Positions 5,334 to 7,601 of a DNA stretch of 7,601 nucleotides are shown here, in pieces. The number at the start of each line of letters is the position of its first letter. Positions within the stretch are counted from its first letter, which is position 1. The position numbers and the translations under genes were made by a program. The stretch comes from CADCSY01 sp038255685 (GTDB taxonomy: Bacteria; Actinomycetota; Acidimicrobiia; Acidimicrobiales; CADCSY01). Under the pieces are notes generated by a model. It saw only the letters and a program-made list of their open reading frames with translations, ran no database searches and had not been told where the DNA came from. The DNA lies in assembly GCA_038255685.1 (NCBI GenBank), contig JBBSLC010000135.1, positions 1-7,601 on the forward strand, read 5' to 3'.

Positions 5334-5463
5334 CGAGGGAACGGCGAGAGGGTCGCCGGCTCAGCGACCTGGCGGCAGGCGGAGCGTGCGGTCGAGGTCA
5401 CCGGCCTGGTCGACGAGGTGGCCCAGACGTGTGGGGGCGCGTCGATCGGGCGCGCCGTCGCGT

Positions 5464-5497
5464 TGCACGGGGGCACCCTGTCGGGCGCCCCCGTGCA
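5464..5497 (-). terminator. Hairpin terminator after the solute-binding protein gene
   Basis: Perfect 11-bp GC-rich stem (5464-5474 with 5487-5497) and a 12-nt loop in which CCC/GGG can add 3 bp past one mismatch. It begins 12 nt after the stop of the solute-binding protein gene on the minus strand. No U-tract follows. It separates this gene from the acyl-CoA dehydrogenase promoter. The bases between this hairpin and the palindrome at 5314-5333 show no gene. Confidence 0.75.
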
Positions 5498-5509
5498 CCT
5501 CGCCAGCGC

Positions 5510-7243
5510 CTACGGCTCCAGCCAGACCTCGCGCCAGCGGCCGACGGCGCTCGGGTGGCCGTTGCCGAGCGTGCCGTCGGGGAACGTCCAGCCGGCGACG
5601 TTCTTCACCCGGTCGCTCGTGCCGATGACCGTCGCCGTCCCGACGCCGAAGGAGACCGGGACCTGCTCGTTGAGGAGGAGGCCGATCTCCTCGACGATGG
5701 CGTAGCGCTCGTCGAACTCGGCCGTGGTCTCGAGCTCGGTCAGGAGCGCATCGAGCTCGTCGGACTGGAAGTTCGTGAAGTTGAGCGGCTGGCTCGCCAC
5801 CTCGCCGAAGGCGTTGGCGAGGGTGGTGGCGGGGTCGTTCTCGTCTCCGATGCGCCAGCAGTTCGCGATGTAGTCGCCCAGGAACGGCGGGTCCGAGTCG
5901 GGCGAGCCGATGGCGTTTGCGATGTGAGCGGCCTGCTCCACCTGGTTGAGCGTCACCTCGATGCCGATGACCGCTTGCTGGGCCTGCACGAGCTGGGAGA
6001 CCTCGATGAGGCTCGGGTCGGGCGGGCAGTTGTACTCGATGGTCGGCGCCGCGCCGACCGGCTTGCCGTCCGAGCGCTCGGGGTCGTTCACGTACTCCTC
6101 GACCAGTGCGGCGCCGGCGTCGGGGTCGTACTTGGGGTAGGCGTCGGCGACCGCCTGGGACCACCACGGGCTGTCGGTGCTGAAGAACTGGGTGGTGGGC
6201 TCGACCAGGCCGTCGTCCCCGAGGACCTCGGCGACCGACTGCTGGTCGCTCGAGTGGGCGATGGCGGTGCGGATGCGCACGTCGTCGAGCGGCGGGACGA
6301 GCACGTTGAGGATCGAGGCACCGCTCTCGTTGCCGTTGAACTGGTAGGCGGTGAAGCCCCCGTTCTCGGCGGCCTCGATGATCTGCTTCACGGCGCTGCC
6401 CCGGAGGGACTGCATGGCCTGCAGGTCACCGGAGAGGAGGCTCTGGATGCGGGCGTCCTCGTCGGGGATGGGTCGGAACGTGATCCGGTCGAGGTACGGC
6501 AGCCCCTCGCGCCAGTAGTCGGGGTTCTTGGTGACGACGAGCTGGCTGTCGCGCTGCCAGCTGTCGAACACGAACGCTCCGGTGCCGACGGGCTGCGAGC
6601 CGGCGTCGTCTCCGGCCGCGCGCGCGGCCTCGACGGAGAACGGCATCCCGATGGCGCCCTGGAGCAGGTCGGGGAAGGCGGCGTTGCCCTCGGACAGGAC
6701 GTAGGTGGCGATGAGCGGGCCGTCGACCCGGACCTCGTCGACGTAGCTCAGCGAGCCGGCGGTGTTCGCGCCCTCCGCCTTGAGGTACTCGTCGAAGATC
6801 GTCTTGATGACGTCGGCGGTCAGCTCGGTGCCGTCGTGGAACAGCACGCCCTCGCGCAGCGTCATCGTCCACTCGGTGAGGTCCTCGTTGGGCTCCATGG
6901 ACTCGGCCAGGAACGGGCGGAGCTCGCCGTCGTCACCTCGCGCCATGAGCGGGTCGTAGATGGCGTTGGCGACGTTGCTGCCACCCGTGGCCCAGCTCGC
7001 CTCACCGGGCAGCCAGCTGTTGCTCTCGGCCTCGAGGCCGACGATGATCTCGCCACCGGAGACTGCCTCACCGAGTGCCTCGGTGGTGGTGGTGGTCGTG
7101 TCGTCGTCGCCTCCGCCGCCGGCGCTCTCACCGCCGCCGCCTTCGTCGTCGCCACCGCACGCAGCGGCAACGAGGAAGAGGACGAGGAGGCAGGCGAGCC
7201 ACCTGGTGGAGCTGCGCACAGGCGCAGCGCTGGAGTCGGACAT
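5510..7243 (-). CDS. ABC transporter substrate-binding lipoprotein, family 5 (DppA/OppA type)
   Basis: 577-residue extracellular solute-binding protein of family 5, which captures peptides, nickel chelates, opines or other small solutes for an ABC importer. Residues 1-29 are a lipoprotein signal: basic start, hydrophobic LACLLVLFLV, then AAAC with Cys29 as lipidation site. A disordered Gly/Asp/Thr linker follows (30-54, with six Thr). Family motifs in order are WTMTLREGVLFHDGTELTAD (125-144), PVGTGAFVFDSWQ (218-230) with NPDYW (240-244), DRITFRPIPDEDARIQSL (252-269) and DVRIRTAIAHSSD (321-333). Cys406 and Cys462 are the only other mature cysteines noted and could form a disulfide. The ATG at 7243 follows AGGGGGA with 5-nt spacing. 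No permease or ATPase genes are in the window; the upstream gene is divergent and a hairpin follows, so it looks monocistronic. Ligand unknown. Confidence 0.92.
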   Translation of the reverse strand: MSDSSAAPVRSSTRWLACLLVLFLVAAACGGDDEGGGGESAGGGGDDDTTTTTTEALGEAVSGGEIIVGLEAESNSWLPGEASWATGGSNVANAIYDPLMARGDDGELRPFLAESMEPNEDLTEWTMTLREGVLFHDGTELTADVIKTIFDEYLKAEGANTAGSLSYVDEVRVDGPLIATYVLSEGNAAFPDLLQGAIGMPFSVEAARAAGDDAGSQPVGTGAFVFDSWQRDSQLVVTKNPDYWREGLPYLDRITFRPIPDEDARIQSLLSGDLQAMQSLRGSAVKQIIEAAENGGFTAYQFNGNESGASILNVLVPPLDDVRIRTAIAHSSDQQSVAEVLGDDGLVEPTTQFFSTDSPWWSQAVADAYPKYDPDAGAALVEEYVNDPERSDGKPVGAAPTIEYNCPPDPSLIEVSQLVQAQQAVIGIEVTLNQVEQAAHIANAIGSPDSDPPFLGDYIANCWRIGDENDPATTLANAFGEVASQPLNFTNFQSDELDALLTELETTAEFDERYAIVEEIGLLLNEQVPVSFGVGTATVIGTSDRVKNVAGWTFPDGTLGNGHPSAVGRWREVWLEP

Positions 7244-7288
7244 CTGGTTCCCCCTGGGTGATCGATGACAGGTGCAGCGGCGATCCGC

Positions 7289-7298
7289 CGGTCGACCG
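7289..7298. promoter_or_regulatory. 10-bp palindrome CGGTCGACCG
   Basis: Perfect palindrome without spacer, 46 bp before the solute-binding protein start. Short GC-rich palindromes occur by chance in such DNA, so a regulatory role is only possible. Confidence 0.2.
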
Positions 7299-7339
7299 CT
7301 CCACCACCGTCGGCCCGAGACCGTCGGTCGTGAGCGACC

Positions 7340-7359
7340 CGCTGACGGGATCGTCAGCG
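7340..7359. promoter_or_regulatory. 20-bp inverted repeat, candidate operator between divergent genes
   Basis: CGCTGACG (7340-7347) and CGTCAGCG (7352-7359) form a perfect 8-bp inverted repeat around GGAT. It lies 97 bp from both the solute-binding protein start (7243) and the monooxygenase start (7456), almost at the centre of the divergent region, an ideal place for a regulator controlling both. A nearby GGTCG-TGAG-CGACC (7326-7339) is a second, shorter repeat abutting it. The sequence differs from the palindrome at 5314-5333, so a different regulator is likely. Confidence 0.55.
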
Positions 7360-7418
7360 ACCCCCACCCTGCCACCGGAGCGCCTGCGCGTGGTGGCATC
7401 TACCCTTCGGGCAGCGCG

Positions 7419-7436
7419 CGCCTCCGGGGGGAGGCG
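7419..7436 (+). other. Hairpin in the 5' leader of the monooxygenase gene
   Basis: CGCCTCC (7419-7425) pairs with GGAGGCG (7430-7436) over a GGGG loop. The same GCCTCC could instead pair with GGAGGC at 7444-7449, which contains the gene's Shine-Dalgarno. A TACCCT at 7401-7406 is a possible -10 box upstream; no -35 is clear. Confidence 0.35.
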
Positions 7437-7455
7437 GCCCACGGGAGGCAGGCAG

Positions 7456-7601
7456 ATGATCGATCGGCTCCGCTTCGGCATCTTCATGGCGCCGTTCCAC
7501 CCGGCTGGCGAGAACCCCACGCTCGCCCTCGGGCGCGACATGGCCCTGCTCGAGCACCTCGACCGCCTCGGCTGGGATGAGGCGTGGATCGGCGAGCACC
7601 A
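7456..7601 (+). CDS. LLM-class flavin-dependent oxidoreductase, N-terminal part
   Basis: The first 48 codons of a luciferase-like monooxygenase, cut by the window end. The N terminus MIDRLRFGIFMAPFHPAGEN, followed by PTLALGRDMALLEHLDRLG and WDEAWIGEHH, is characteristic of LLM-class enzymes, including limonene-monooxygenase-like and alkanal/alkane-oxidising members; these use reduced FMN and O2 to hydroxylate or cleave organic substrates. The EHH motif at residues 47 onward sits at the end of the second barrel strand, near the flavin site. The ATG at 7456 is preceded by GGGAGG (7443-7448) with 7-nt spacing. The gene diverges from the solute-binding protein, and a 20-bp inverted repeat lies between them. 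Family is confident; substrate unknown. Confidence 0.9.
   Translation, partial: MIDRLRFGIFMAPFHPAGENPTLALGRDMALLEHLDRLGWDEAWIGEH

Noticed and set aside
7080..7150. Repeated GGTGGT and GCCGCC triplets as tandem repeats
   Set aside because: They encode the Thr/Asp/Gly linker behind the lipoprotein cysteine, a common low-complexity segment.
5429..7261. 610-residue plus-strand open frame
   Set aside because: It is the antisense of the solute-binding protein gene; its Val/Gly/Leu/Arg-rich translation has no family motif, and long antisense frames are expected at this GC content.

Overview
The window is very GC-rich, with strong G/C preference at third codon positions, GTG and TTG starts, signs of leaderless transcripts and an actinobacterial-type lipoprotein. 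This points to a high-GC actinomycete. The catabolic gene content (acyl-CoA dehydrogenase, Amidohydro_2, luciferase-like monooxygenase, family-5 solute-binding protein) would suit an Acidimicrobiia-type soil or marine lineage, but the class is inference only.

Left part (1-1566): the C-terminal tail of an unidentified plus-strand gene is followed by two tandem VapBC toxin-antitoxin modules on the minus strand. Each has a short ribbon-helix-helix antitoxin first, then a PIN-domain RNase toxin whose TTG or GTG start overlaps the antitoxin stop by 4 nt. The two toxins belong to different PIN subfamilies, so this is not a simple duplication. Both antitoxins lack a Shine-Dalgarno and have a TANNNT -10 motif 6-7 nt before the ATG. 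A palindrome next to the -10 of the left module is a good candidate autoregulatory operator.

Middle (1567-3937): a stand-alone MOSC-domain gene (plus) converges on an Amidohydro_2 metal-dependent hydrolase (minus), with a long near-perfect hairpin between them. Upstream of the hydrolase are two very short divergent genes: a 49-residue acidic protein (minus) and a 32-residue single-span membrane protein (plus).

Right part (3938-7601): an acyl-CoA dehydrogenase with a glycine-rich insert (minus), preceded by a perfect 20-bp palindrome of TetR-operator type; a family-5 (oligopeptide/nickel-type) extracellular solute-binding lipoprotein (minus) with its own terminator hairpin and no transporter partners in view; and, divergent from it, the start of an LLM-class flavin-dependent monooxygenase (plus, cut by the window edge). 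The roughly 210-bp divergent region carries another 20-bp inverted repeat. The hydrolase, dehydrogenase, binding protein and monooxygenase could together serve uptake and breakdown of an unknown organic substrate, but each gene seems to be its own transcription unit. I see no CRISPR array, tRNA, rRNA, insertion sequence or phage gene. No clearly new multi-gene system is evident; the regulatory palindromes and the two tiny genes are the least explained parts.
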